Origin: Polymyxa betae
Lineage: Eukaryota; Endomyxa; Phytomyxea; Plasmodiophorida; Plasmodiophoridae
Direction of reading: 5' to 3'
Length of the DNA stretch: 64,000 nucleotides
NCBI GenBank assembly: GCA_003693705.1
Contig: RBZT01000855.1
Location: 124,001-188,000 of the forward strand
The notes beneath the pieces are model-generated. The model was not told the origin of the DNA, did not search any database, and saw nothing but the letters and a program-made list of their open reading frames with translations. The position numbers were made by a program, and so were the translations under genes. Shown piece by piece: positions 46,941 through 57,960 of this stretch. Numbering within the stretch: the first letter of the stretch is position 1; each line of letters begins with the position of its first letter.

Positions 46941-48005
46941 ATGACTGTCGAACATGGTTTTTTTCGATCGTCTTATTATACTGAAAATTCCAAATTGAAT
47001 GTTGCTGATCCAGCGAATCGTATCAGAGCTGCGTTCAGTTCTCTAAATTCAAATTCGCCACCTTCGCATATTGATCTCTCATATTCCAACCTTCAAATCA
47101 ATACTCTTAAGGTGTTAGTTCAGTACTTAACATTCAATGATACAGTCAAAGTGGTCAATCTGAAAGGCAATTGTATCGGTGACAAAGGAGCAATATTGAT
47201 TGCATCAGTCCTCGAGCAAAACCGATCCATTCGCCGACTGAATCTAAGCAGGAATGCGTTGGGAGCTCCAGGGGTCATCCGCCTGGCTGCTGCAGCATCG
47301 ATAAATTCAAGTTTGACCAATCTGGATCTAAGCTACAATGGAATTAGCGAAGAGGGCATCCAAGCAATTTCTGAGCTAATTTCAAATCAACACTGTCAGT
47401 TAAGGTGGCTGAATCTCAAGCACAATGCAATCGGCGACAATGGTGTAGCAGCTTTGGGACACGGACTACAATCAAACCAGTCCTTGTTGTTCTTGAATAT
47501 CGCAGACAACCAAATAGGTCCAAAAGGAACTCGTTCGTTATGCAATGCCTTAGCGAATAACAGCAGTCTCTCAATGTTAGATCTTTCGAGAAATCAACTG
47601 GGAATTTGGGGTGCTGGACATATTGCTAATATTCTCTCTCGAACGGAACTCCAAGCGATATTGCTGTCGGGTAATAAGATCGACGACGAAGGTGCCTTGG
47701 CCCTTATCTTTCAGTTATCAAAGTCGACGGCGATGGAATATATCGATCTAAGAGACAACCCTATTACACAGGAAGCTCTGGGTTTGTGGAAAGAAAAATC
47801 CAGCAAGACGATGATATTATACGATGAAGTTCGCAACTCGACTTGCATCAGCGAACAGCATTCAATTGCTTCTTCAAGATACCAACTACATTCATCTGAC
47901 GATTTTCACGAGTCTGCTGATGAAATGGATACGATCAACCTTTACGAGGACGAATTATATCGAACGACTGGAAGGCGTCGAGATTTTCTTGCAGATTATC
48001 AGTGA
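46941..48005 (+). CDS. Leucine-rich-repeat (RNI-like) protein
   Basis: Single-exon frame of 354 residues. About eight ribonuclease-inhibitor-type repeats cover residues 45-280, with the pattern LxxLxLxxNxIGDxGAxxLAxxL: VKVVNLKGNCIGDKGAILIA, IRRLNLSRNALGAPGVIRLA, LTNLDLSYNGISEEGIQAIS, LRWLNLKHNAIGDNGVAALG and more. The C-terminal 80 residues are polar and acidic ([20 protein letters not shown]). There is no NACHT, kinase or membrane domain. Similar to NLRC3-like LRR arrays but without an effector domain. Its last 71 bp overlap the acylphosphatase final exon on the other strand. The preceding 46646-46940 is AT-rich and empty. Confidence 0.8.
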   Translation: MTVEHGFFRSSYYTENSKLNVADPANRIRAAFSSLNSNSPPSHIDLSYSNLQINTLKVLVQYLTFNDTVKVVNLKGNCIGDKGAILIASVLEQNRSIRRLNLSRNALGAPGVIRLAAAASINSSLTNLDLSYNGISEEGIQAISELISNQHCQLRWLNLKHNAIGDNGVAALGHGLQSNQSLLFLNIADNQIGPKGTRSLCNALANNSSLSMLDLSRNQLGIWGAGHIANILSRTELQAILLSGNKIDDEGALALIFQLSKSTAMEYIDLRDNPITQEALGLWKEKSSKTMILYDEVRNSTCISEQHSIASSRYQLHSSDDFHESADEMDTINLYEDELYRTTGRRRDFLADYQ

Positions 48006-48389
48006 AGTTGCACTTTTCTATCGACGATTTTGCTGATCCCACTGTCGAGACCCAATGCTTACTGTAAATAAATGTAAATTAATCATACGAGTAGCATTAC
48101 GAAATCGGCCCCCACTCACAATTGTTCGAGCATAGCAGGATCGCCAGCAGCTTCACCCTCAACAGTTCCGTCGGGGTTGTTTTTCACCCATCCAACAAGA
48201 CCCAGCCTTTCCAATAATCATCAGATTTTTGCCAATCGAAGACCACATTCCCAGACCTACTTGCAGCTGCTTCTGTCTCTTTCCGGAAGAATACGCCTAC
48301 CACAAGCTTTAAAAAATCTTCTAAAGGCATAGCCAAGTCACACCTTGGACTTTCCCGAAGACTTGGAAATGGACTTGGTTCCTCGACAT
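47935..48389 (-). CDS. Acylphosphatase
   Basis: Small enzyme that hydrolyses acyl phosphates. Four exons, 48344-48389, 48257-48296, 48120-48206 and 47935-48061, with introns of 47, 50 and 58 nt give exactly 99 residues, the standard length. The active-site loop [15 protein letters not shown] holds the catalytic Arg. [20 protein letters not shown] holds the catalytic Asn (WVKN) and the GTVEG turn. The C-terminal half [20 protein letters not shown] then NFTDN and SFDIIRP completes the fold. Without the last splice the frame would stop after 58 residues. The final exon crosses into the LRR gene on the opposite strand. Confidence 0.9.
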
Positions 48390-48549
48390 TGTAATTGTTG
48401 TTAACAGCCAACTATGACACTACCGGGATCAGATGAAAATCTTGATGGTGCTCCGATTTGTTGACTGAAAAGTAACAAACGATAATCTGAAAAGTAAAGA
48501 TAAACTGAAAAAGATGCGCCTCTATTGATAACTCTGCCAGCACTTGATA

Positions 48550-48935
48550 ATGCCCGAACATCATGAGGATTCGCATAAGAAGAAATTAGAGCTGACCGAC
48601 GAGGAACAACTTCTGCTTCGAGCGTATGCTGAATATCGAAACCGAACCAAGGTATGTCGTCATGTTGTTATGAGGTCGGATTGCCGACTGCTGCCCAGGT
48701 TCCGGAACATGTCCAACCTGATAGGATTGAGCCACCGGTCCCGAAACGAATTTGTATAGAATCTGTTGCGAAATCTCTACAGTCTCAGGTATACTGGCAG
48801 ATGAATGGAAATTAGCCGTTTTGACAAGGTTGGCAGAGTGAAAAGAAACCTGTTCAACTGAAGAGACATCGCCCAAGAAAAACCTGGGGCGCCGCTCTAG
48901 CTTCTACAGACTCAGCAAATTTCAATAACCAATAA
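48550..48935 (+). CDS. Hypothetical small basic protein, 96 aa
   Basis: Exons 48550-48651, 48699-48788 and 48837-48935 join in phase 0 through introns of 47 and 48 nt. The protein starts MPEHHEDSHKKKLELTDEEQ, runs through a helix (LLLRAYAEYRNRTK) and a Pro-rich link (EPPVPKRICIES). It ends in a basic patch (KKPVQLKRHRPRKTWGAALA). Likely nuclear from its composition. No family recognised. It starts about 160 bp from acylphosphatase, on the opposite strand. Confidence 0.55.
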
Positions 48936-49048
48936 CCTTGCAGGACTCATAGTAATGCCTTTATTTAAATTCTTTCACGACAATATGTCACAGCCTTGGG
49001 ACTTTGGCATGTCGTGCTACTTCGGTTAATCTCATTACAAATTGTATT

Positions 49049-50185
49049 TCAGTCGAATCCATTATAAGATTCCTCATCTTCGTTGAAAGACAAAGTATGA
49101 ATGGCGCTCGTAATCGTTTCCTTTCTATCTGGAACTGGATTCTCCATAATGGATTCGTCGATATTGAGATCCCTCAGGGTCACCGGTAAACGATATGGAA
49201 ATGGAGCTAAATATTCACGGTCCAGCTGCGTTCTTGAAGCCATTGTTTGCACAAATTGCTCCAGATCATCCTCCATGTGATATTCCTCCAGACGCCCTTT
49301 GACATTGGCTGTTATATCGGCCATTGTTAACGATGTCTCCTGAACCTGGTTAGCGTATTGCGTCAAGACGTAGAGCGTCCTTTGTATTCGATCTTGCTCC
49401 ATCAATTGCAGAACATTTAGCATCTTAGGCCGGGCGATCGTCGTCACATCCAAGATCCAGCGATTCACACGGTTCACTTCGTTCAGGTATTTAATAACGT
49501 CGACGCGAGCTTTGGCGATAATTTTATCGCGTTTCTTTGCAGGCATCAACCTAAACGAAGGATGCAGCAACGGCATTGTGACCTTGTTACTTCGGAGCTG
49601 TTTCCTGACGATCGATGTTTGCTGATCCAGAAGCGGCCGGGACAGGCGGTCGTTTTCCTCAATGATCTGCTGAAGTTTCACCATCGAGGACTGTTGAGAT
49701 TGACGAAGCGGCTCCACCATTCTCAACATGTTCACTGACATCCGTTTCGAGCTCGTTGCCCAGGCTCTGGATTCTTCCACAGTTCGAAGCCAGACCTCGC
49801 GAATGCCATGCAGACCGTCGGTGCTGGCATGCACCGCAAACTTGACCATTCGCCGATCGATGATCTTCGCCAAACGATTGGCAAATTGGTCCTGAAGTTC
49901 GGCGACTTCTTTGACGAACGAGATGACGTTTTCGCTGAATGTGTTCCCAGTTCGAGCTTGTGTCAAAACTGCTCGTAAGTCGTGAACCAGCTCGCGAGCA
50001 AATATTCCATCTGTGTGCGACAACAGATCGCTTGGTGTTGGTCCATCTGATATGTGGCGTTGGGCAAATTCGTCGTCATATGATGCGTGGTCATCGAAGT
50101 CACTCTCAAACGTGTGCGAGAGCGATTGCGATCTCTTTTTGTTTAGCTGTGTCTTTGAATGAAATTGCATTGAATTAGAAGTCAT
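49049..50185 (-). CDS. F-BAR-domain-like protein
   Basis: Single exon, 378 residues. After a 60-residue disordered Ser/Asp-rich lead comes a long helical region with F-BAR features. The FCH-like start is FARELVHDLRAVLTQARTGN then FSENVISFVKEVAELQDQFA. Helices with LVEPLRQSQQSSMVKLQQII and KYLNEVNRVNRWILDV follow, then LQLMEQDRIQRTLYVLTQYA, the usual LEexRixxxkxxLxxY segment. The end is acidic without SH3 or RhoGAP. It would bind and curve membranes as a dimer, by family analogy. The assignment rests on pattern rather than strong identity. Confidence 0.62.
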   Translation of the reverse strand: MTSNSMQFHSKTQLNKKRSQSLSHTFESDFDDHASYDDEFAQRHISDGPTPSDLLSHTDGIFARELVHDLRAVLTQARTGNTFSENVISFVKEVAELQDQFANRLAKIIDRRMVKFAVHASTDGLHGIREVWLRTVEESRAWATSSKRMSVNMLRMVEPLRQSQQSSMVKLQQIIEENDRLSRPLLDQQTSIVRKQLRSNKVTMPLLHPSFRLMPAKKRDKIIAKARVDVIKYLNEVNRVNRWILDVTTIARPKMLNVLQLMEQDRIQRTLYVLTQYANQVQETSLTMADITANVKGRLEEYHMEDDLEQFVQTMASRTQLDREYLAPFPYRLPVTLRDLNIDESIMENPVPDRKETITSAIHTLSFNEDEESYNGFD

Positions 50186-50780
50186 TGGAATTTATACGGG
50201 ACTTGTTGAAGCCGATGACAACGATAGTTAAAAGAACACTTTGAGGTTGCAACTCACTATTTGACCGTGACTCAATACAAAATGTCATTTCATACTTTTA
50301 CAAAAATATGTTATTTTCCAACTTTGAGAAAGAGTAAGTAAGAAACTGGAAAGTTTCAACTACAAACAAACATATTGTTGTTGCAGACAAGTAATTGTTC
50401 GTACCGGTAGGTTGCTTATGTTGATGCTGGAACAGTCCCTAAATGCTGTCCGGAGAATTCGCCGATTATAATGCTCATTGATTATTCCTTGGCCTTCTAG
50501 AAGCATTTCAACCCAAAGACAATTATCTGTATCCCCACTGGCTCTGGGATTCACTAGGCTTGTCATGAATGCAATGAAGTCACAGGAGATTCCTTTACCA
50601 ACAGTAAAAGATCAGCTATCAGTCTATGGTTTCATACTAGGCATGCTTTCTGCAGTTCCCATTGCTGGCCGGTTTCGCTTCTGCAGGTCAGCTAATCTTA
50701 AATGATGGCCAGACCGATGGATAAAATCGTGATCTACATGCGGCAGTATGTTTGTGATCAGTCGAATCCAGACTGTGCCC
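50186..50780. other. About 600 bp without a confident gene
   Basis: Frames on both strands run 60-75 codons here, for example + DQLSVYGFILGMLSAVPIAG with some hydrophobic character. None shows a family match or a clean start. The region may hold upstream exons or the promoter of PGAP1. An in-frame stop at about 50755 and lack of an ATG in the PGAP1 frame show that at least one upstream exon remains unplaced. Confidence 0.4.
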
Positions 50781-53700
50781 ATCTGAAACTGAAGATAGGG
50801 TCGCAAGCGTTTTTGCATTGATTAGTGCAATATCAGCTATTGTCTTCGTCGTATTAGCGTTCTTAATCTCGTCGCCTCTACCAGAGACTTGTCAAATGTC
50901 CTACTCCAAGCCTCGATACGCCCGAACGATTCTGCCGCCGACACTGACAATGGAGAAATTCTCCAAAAACTATGCCCTGTTCACATATACTGACGGATTC
51001 GCTCGATACATAATGGTTAGAATATACCCAAGAAATCTCATTGCGAACTTGCATAAATTTCTGATGTCAGAGCAAAATCACGGATTCTTTGACAATAGTG
51101 GCTTTCTTCCCCGGAAATGTTGGCAGCTATAAGCAGATTCGGTCAATAGCTTCGAGGATCATTCGAAAGATTCCAGAGGGAGTATTGGTGAGGAGAAAAT
51201 ATGATCCCGTTTACCTTTAACCTGAATGGCTATCAAGAGGGATGCTGTTGAACATTATACTTTCGATTTCGGTGAAGAGATGTCTGCACTGTCAGCTTCA
51301 TCGCTCCAATCGCAAGCAGCATTTGCATCGGACGCGCTCCTGAGCCTGGTAAACTCGCGAATGAAGTCACTCAACCTTGACCGGGTAATCAATATGGTTT
51401 TGACACTCGATCCAGCTGACTAACGTAATAGTCGCTGATATCCATTATATTGATTGGACATAGTATGGGCGGGTCTGTTGTTAGTTCATTATTCAGTCAG
51501 GCGGATTTCCCCTCTGACCTTGTCTCTGCTATATACATACTCGGAAGTCCTATTAGGTAGGGTTCGCCATTTTCTACTCAGTCGTAGGGTCAAATGTTCT
51601 GTCTAGAGCGCCGGTGCTCACCACAGAGTTCGCCTTGCACGATTTTTACCAGAGCCAACGTCATTTCTGGAATTTGCAGAATGCTCGAAACCTACAAGGT
51701 ACTTGGCTGTCGCATCTTTAGGATTCAGCAGATGGTGTTTAGGATTGAATGATGTGCTGTTTGTGTCTGTATCTGGAGGCATGAACGATTTGCTAGTCGA
51801 AAACAGCTTATCGGATATGACTGGAGTAATTAACGGGGCCAATTCGATATCGGTTGTGGCTTCCCAAATTCCAGAAGTAGATCTTCCTGTCGAGCATCAG
51901 GTTTTATTGACCCCGTTGCCGCTCCTCCAGCTGAGCTTGTCGATCAGGTTCTGGTGTGGTGTTCCGAGCTGGTTGAAGTTCTAGCTACATCCGTTATTTC
52001 CATGATCGATTTCGAGTCGAAATCGCCAACAGAGAGAAAAGCGAGAAGGAACGAACTCGCGCATGAAGAACTTTTAAGGTAAATTGTCAGATTCAGAATA
52101 GAATTTTCCTAACAACTGCAAAGGTTCTCATACCCTTGGCCACGACCTGTTAATACTTTCGTAAATTCGCAGATTGAGCAGCGCAGGGATTCTGAAATGG
52201 TCCGTTTGTCTCTCAGTTTCTTGCATACTGTTTCTAAATATTGCAGACACGAAACAAGAAGGTATCATTCGACAACTCTGTCGATGGCAACAGCTCAACA
52301 ATCCTGATTGATATTCCAGATTGGTAACCAATCTGTCGGAGCATATTGCCTCTATAATGAAGTATATCTGTAGGGAAGTGATATCGTCAGCGCTGGTGGC
52401 ATCGACTCATGAAGATATTCGTATATTCGGCTGTGCTTCAGAATCGTCTTGCATTGTATATCATGTAATTTGAATCAATCCCATACTCACTCTATTATAC
52501 AGCCGTTACGGTTTTTTGCATTCAATAATATCAGAAACTCAGCTGGCGCTCCTCATGGGATCTTCGCGTTCGAAAACTTGCATGCAAGTGGTAAGACTTA
52601 ATCATATGCTGTTTTCTTTTGTTCATTAGAGATTTTTTAAAGGGATGCGTTATATGAGGTTTGAGACTGCCGAAAGCCACATAAACAATACTCGATTCCG
52701 AGTCTGGGGGACTTTTAGCGAACATCCTATTGAGATGAAGAGTATTCTAAGCGGCGCTTTGTTGAAATGTTATTTAACAGGTTTTCAGGAGAGTGGGGAG
52801 GATACGAACTTCGCGATACATCTTTCGATGTTATATCTATAGAACATTCATTATCCACTGATCTCTTCTGTAAAGTGTCCCTGGAGCCTGTATATTGCCA
52901 GGTATACGTTCCTACTCCATATTGACGAACCAATTAATAGAAACTGTTTACAGGTGTCTAGCAATCGCATAGCCTCGTTCGCTCTGATAACTTTGGACAA
53001 TACCGGGTCTAGTCAGAGCGCCATTGTACACGAGAATTCCCCCAAAGTATGTTGCTGCTGGATATACAGAATGTTCATCTCATGACGTATCAGGAGATTC
53101 GGTTCTACCGAACCGCCACGATTACAAAAGGGATAAATTTCGTTCTTGTTTTGGACAGAAATTGCCAATATAAGGCAATATGTGCAATTATCTGGTTATG
53201 TGCTAAAAATTCTGAATGAAGCTCTAGGTCTCTATAGTGCCATTGAAAATGGCATCGATGTTGTCAACGTTATTCCATGATTTCGCAATTGTAGGGGATA
53301 TCTTTCTGGATTTCATTTCTCAACTGGATTCAGATACCTCAAGTTTTGGTGGCGATGACTTTTTTTCTTGTCACTATTCAGCTTATTCAATTCCATAGTC
53401 AGTTTATTTGTGTTTGTGCTTTGACAAATCTAATGCAATGAATCGGTTAGATTGGAAGCAAGTCCACAGGGTATTGCCTATACATAAAATTATCGTGAAG
53501 TATATCCCAGAAATAGTCATTTTATGTGGCTTCATGTCTATCGCGCTCCCATTTGCACTCAATTTCAGAATACCTGATCGTTCGTTTACACTAGATGGCA
53601 TTTGTTACTTTTTTTGAAACAGTCTCCAGGTGGGCCCTCAGCTTCAGTTCCTCTTCCAATTCCCCAATCGCTTTGGCCAATATTCGCTGTTTGTTTACTT

Positions 53701-54534
53701 TTTCTGATTATATTAAGTAAGCACAGAGTTTGTTGTTTTTGTTGATCTTCAAGTGAACACACTAGGCTCACTACTAGAGACGCTATTACATCCATGGCTA
53801 ATTCTACGAATTGCATTAAGTGTTCCTTTACACCGTCTTACATCGCCTCAAACTTGTAAGCCGACGTCAGTGCAATTCTTTGACGCTTCTAATGTCTCAG
53901 TGCACGCCCTGTTCGTTCTCACCATTCCGGTCTACTTTATCGTTTCCCCAATGTTTTACTCGATCATTGTTGGGCTTGTGGCGTTATCCGAATTCATCAG
54001 CAACAGTTACCGCGATGCAAGCTCAAGCATGCTGATTGTGCCAAGACTACTGAAATGCTCGTGGATGATGATCCATTTACGTGAGTACATTTCAGTGAAT
54101 GGCTTGCATTTGTTAACAGGCATCCCATTTTCAGTTCTTCTAATATCATGCATTCCAAGATGGACAGCGTTTCATTATCCGAATCCAATGTCTTCAATGT
54201 TGGCTCTTATAGATTTCTTATTATTTATAATGACAAATTGGTCGTTCGTCCTCGCCTCTTTCATATTTGTCACACACGATCTCAAAAGGGTTATACCGAT
54301 TGCTCTAATCACATTTGGGATTACATTGCTGTTGTGGGCACCAAGGTAAACGAGCGAGCCTGTTTCTTCCACGCTAATTAAACTTTCATTGCTAGGTCAA
54401 TTGCAATTTTTCCTGTAATTACGTTGTTTCTCTGGATTCTTGCTGGCGTCTGTTTTCTGGATCGGACCAGCGTAAGCGAAACTGATCGTGAAATATATTT
54501 AAAATTGGAGAATAGTAGTAATAAATTTGAATAG
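50781..54534 (+). CDS. PGAP1: GPI inositol-deacylase (PGAP1/Bst1)
   Basis: ER lipase that removes the inositol-linked acyl chain from GPI anchors. One N-terminal membrane helix (AISAIVFVVLAFLISS) precedes CQMSYSKPRYARTI, the PGAP1 start. Next come LFTYTDGFARY, the PGNxGSYKQ element (GNVGSYKQIRSIASR) and DFGEEMSALSASSLQSQAAF. The catalytic motif is GHSMGGSV, encoded near 51460, with the nucleophile Ser. VSGGMNDLLVENSLSDMTG and the catalytic-His region ISVVASQIPEVDLPVEHQ, then WCSELVEVL, follow. After a beta-rich lumenal part, about six membrane helices close the protein (FVLTIPVYFIVSPMFYSIIV; FPVITLFLWILAGVCFL). Many small introns; the first exon is unresolved. Confidence 0.87.
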
Positions 54535-54763
54535 ATTATGCTACTCAGGGTACAAGTTAAAAAACGTAGTTCATAGGCATTTTTTCCATTCGAATTGCTT
54601 AATTTGGTCTTTTCCTTTTAAAGTTGCTAGAAAAGCTCGGCTTGGTTTACTCTAGAATCTCGGTAACGTAATATCTGTTTCTGGAAGCTCGTCGCACAGT
54701 AACATTACAGAACCCCCTCCTATTTGTGTGTTAAACAAGAGGGGACCGCCCCCAGTCTTGGTG

Positions 54764-57700
54764 ATGTCGTCTCTATTAAATCTTACAAAGCAAGAGATCA
54801 ATATATATAATGCATGGTTCAACCAGATCGCATCCCAGACCAACCCAAAGCAAGCGGCGGCACGGTTCCTGGCCTTATCTGGCCTGCCCAGGCAAATGCT
54901 GGCCTACGTACGCTGGATGATTATGAATGTGACCAAAATTTAATGCTCACCAGATATGGAGCACCTCTGGCCTTAATCAGAATGGGATCGATATACAACG
55001 ATTTTATATAGTTATGAGAATGGTGGCCTTAGCACAGCAAGGATATGAACCCAGCTCTGATACTGTCAGAAATATACAAAGTGTGAAACTTGTCACAAAT
55101 TCCAACATTTTTAAAATCAAATTCAGATGTTAATCTTCCATTTTTTGGTTATGAGGCACTTCCAGTTGCTGCTGTAACAGACCCGATCTGGGAAATCTCC
55201 ACTCAGGATCGGCAATATTATTCCAGAGGTTTCCATCGTCTCACTGGAGGTCGTCAACATCTTCCATTGGAGCATGCTGCAGCATTTTTTGCCAAGAGCG
55301 GTCTTCCGGTAACTCTGATCGAGCAAACCCTTCGGGTGGCCGATATCGATTCCGACAACAGGTATTTTCGCCAAATCACAATTTCTAAATCGGTGATCGA
55401 AGATGCAGGTTGGACGAGATGCAATTTATCGGTGCCATGCATCTTACCCAACTACTACGCTCTTATCAATCCAGCTTGCCAAACCAATTACCCGAGAATT
55501 TAGTAGCATCAATTCGACCGGATGAAAGTTCTGTGGTCGCTTTGGCCGTGCCAACTGAATCGACCCATTCATTGTCTTTATCTATACCTGAGAAAGTACA
55601 AAAATCTGAGGTAATAATTCTAATTTCTTGATGTTGTTCAATTCACAGGCTTATCACAGATTGTTCGTTTGACCGAAGAATGTGAGAAAGCTAAAGCTGA
55701 AACATGGCGATTTTCTAAGACTGTCTTCTCTGACATTGATGTATGTGGTTGTTATTCACTTGAAGATAATCATCATGTTCGTAGACATTGCATGTCGCCA
55801 AGCTGTTATTTCGAGATGATCATCAATACGTCTGTAACTTAGAAATCATCGATGCTGAAATAAGTTCCGATGGTATCGCCGCTTTTGGGAAAATGCTCAC
55901 CCATAACACGTAAGCAGCAATTAGCCTTAGGTCAATAATTTGAACACATATGCAGTGGCCTGGTTCAACTTTTATTCGAAAATATCAAAGTGTTAGGCGA
56001 AGGTTCATTTTCGTTGCTAATATCATGTTTGGGACGCAATCGAACTGTTCAACGGCTGTGTCTTATTGGTTGCCACATTAATGACAACGATATTGATACC
56101 CTGTCTGATATTGTGACCATGACAAACACTTTAAGAGAAATTAATCTTCTACGAAACCCGATTTCATCTCAGGCTGGTCTTCGCCTTCATAGAGTAACCG
56201 TTTTGATCAGGACATTCAATGAGCCGACCTGATTGTTGCTTTAGGCAGTACAGCAGAACCCTCTTCATATTAAACTAAGTCTTCCATTCGAGATTGTTCC
56301 CGGAAGAGAATCCTCCGAACCGGGTTCTTATTCAGAGAATGTTTCTTTGTCGCCGCATTACAGAACTCCTGAAGTAAACCGTTTCAGGTTCTCTCAGGAG
56401 TGGATGCTTGTGTCTTGTGCTCATTTTGTTTTCCTTACAGAACTGATCAGACATCTCCGGTTCATCTCTCGAATCATTTCGCTACCCCGAATGCTTCCCT
56501 GTCTTCTGTTGAAATTCGTATCAAGAACATGTGCATGGCATCAGAAACTCTGATGAAAGAATTTGCTATGAAGCTTTCTTTCAACCTGCTGTTTGACGCT
56601 GTTGACGACATTTCCGCCCATGAGAAGCTACGATTCATGCACCTGCAAATTCCTGGCAAGTTCAGCACTTGCCTTCTGGCAGTGCTTTCTATAGAATCTG
56701 TCAGAAACAAGCTTCTGAAAGAGTTGAGCAATTTATCACAAAGCGCTTCTGCAACTGTTCTTGAGTTGGGCAATACGATGGCACATTTCCAATCGTTTGA
56801 AAGGCATTCGAAAGATGAGTTGCCCGAAGATATCTTTATTCGTCACAAATTGTTGAATGCCCAGTATTTTCTTCACACCAACCGGTCGTTATTTGCTTTC
56901 TATCGCAGCTTACATTTGATGCTTTGCGATTTTTGGCTGTGCTGTTTATTAGAAGAGTCGCATGTTTCGTTCCATCTAGAAATCGATTACACTATCAGGT
57001 TGACTGCTCCCGTCATTCAGTCAGTTAAAAAACTGTCTTCGCTGGCCACAGCAGATCAGAATTGGATTTATTCAGTGTCTGAGGAAGTCTCTCGAAGACT
57101 CAGCTTCCGGTATGAAAGTCAAATTCGTCAATTAGAGGTCTCGGACTCCATGCTTGTTGCCGTCTGTGCTTTGTATCGAATTCTGGCCACCCTGGAGAAC
57201 CTACCTCAACTTGATACATTGAAGGATCTCGTAATCCATTTATTGGATCAGGTTGGTAGCTCCAGCGTCAAATGGAAATTAAAGACGAATATTGTTCCAA
57301 AAAATCCGAAAATTCGATGGAATCCTGATTCTGTATTCGTAAAACCTGCTCTGGCTGTTATATCGGACGGCTCTGATTGTGATAGATGGGTCATTGATGA
57401 CGACCACTATTCGCTTTGGTCTGGAAAGCGTTTTCGCCCGTCAAAATATGGGTATAGAATATGCTCGTTATCTGAGCTAAACAGATCAAAAAACGACTCT
57501 TTCATGAAATTGGTCAACAGCCCACCAGTTTCTCGTTGGCTGGGTCATCATGAGTCAATTCGAACCGAAAGGCAACAGCATATTTGTGTTCATGTTTCCG
57601 GTTTGAACGCCGTTCAGGCGAAAGTCTCCACCTGCTCAGTACCTGATGCTGAGCAGTCTGTTCAGCCTAATTCAATCCAAAAATCGACTCTCAAAGGAGC

Positions 57701-57767
57701 CATCCAGCATTTATTCAAATTGAACTCATCCCGGAACAATCCTCAGAGCCAAACCGAACAAGTTTGA
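54764..57767 (+). CDS. Two EH domains fused to LRR and a helical C-terminus
   Basis: EH1 starts at MSSLLNLTKQEINIYNAWFN and, across a 45-nt intron, continues LAYIWSTSGLNQNGID then FYIVMRMVALAQQGYE. EH2 reads FHRLTGGRQHLPLEHAAAFF, AKSGLPVTLIEQTLRVAD and, across an intron, IDSDNRLDEMQFIGAMHLTQ then LLP, with an EF-hand-like loop. EH domains bind NPF motifs in endocytosis. A helical link (IVRLTEECEKAKAETWRFSK) leads to RNI-type LRRs (EIISSDGIAAFGKML-like; NRTVQRLCLIGCHINDNDID; LREINLLRNPISS). A 450-residue mostly helical C-terminus of unknown family follows. All joins through 56454 keep frame, so one gene is likely; about 850 residues. Confidence 0.72.
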
Positions 57768-57960
57768 GAAGAATTCAGAATCCATGCGATAAAAACATAA
57801 TATTGGATGACAGAGATACAGCTTCTGTTGATTGTGTTGCAGTGAATGCTCTTCTTTCAGTTTGTATATCTCCATTTATCGAATAAATTACATAAATGTG
57901 CTGCGTGACCATAACTGAGAACTCGACCTAAGTCAGACCCGACACAGTTCTCGTCATTCT

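Noticed and set aside
48116-48118. In-frame TGA that would truncate acylphosphatase to 58 residues.
   Set aside because: A GTGAGT donor just before it and a downstream exon restore the full 99-residue family protein, so the gene is not a pseudogene.
50360-50818. Short minus-strand frames upstream of PGAP1.
   Set aside because: No recognisable domain; composition does not look coding and they do not join to a neighbouring gene.
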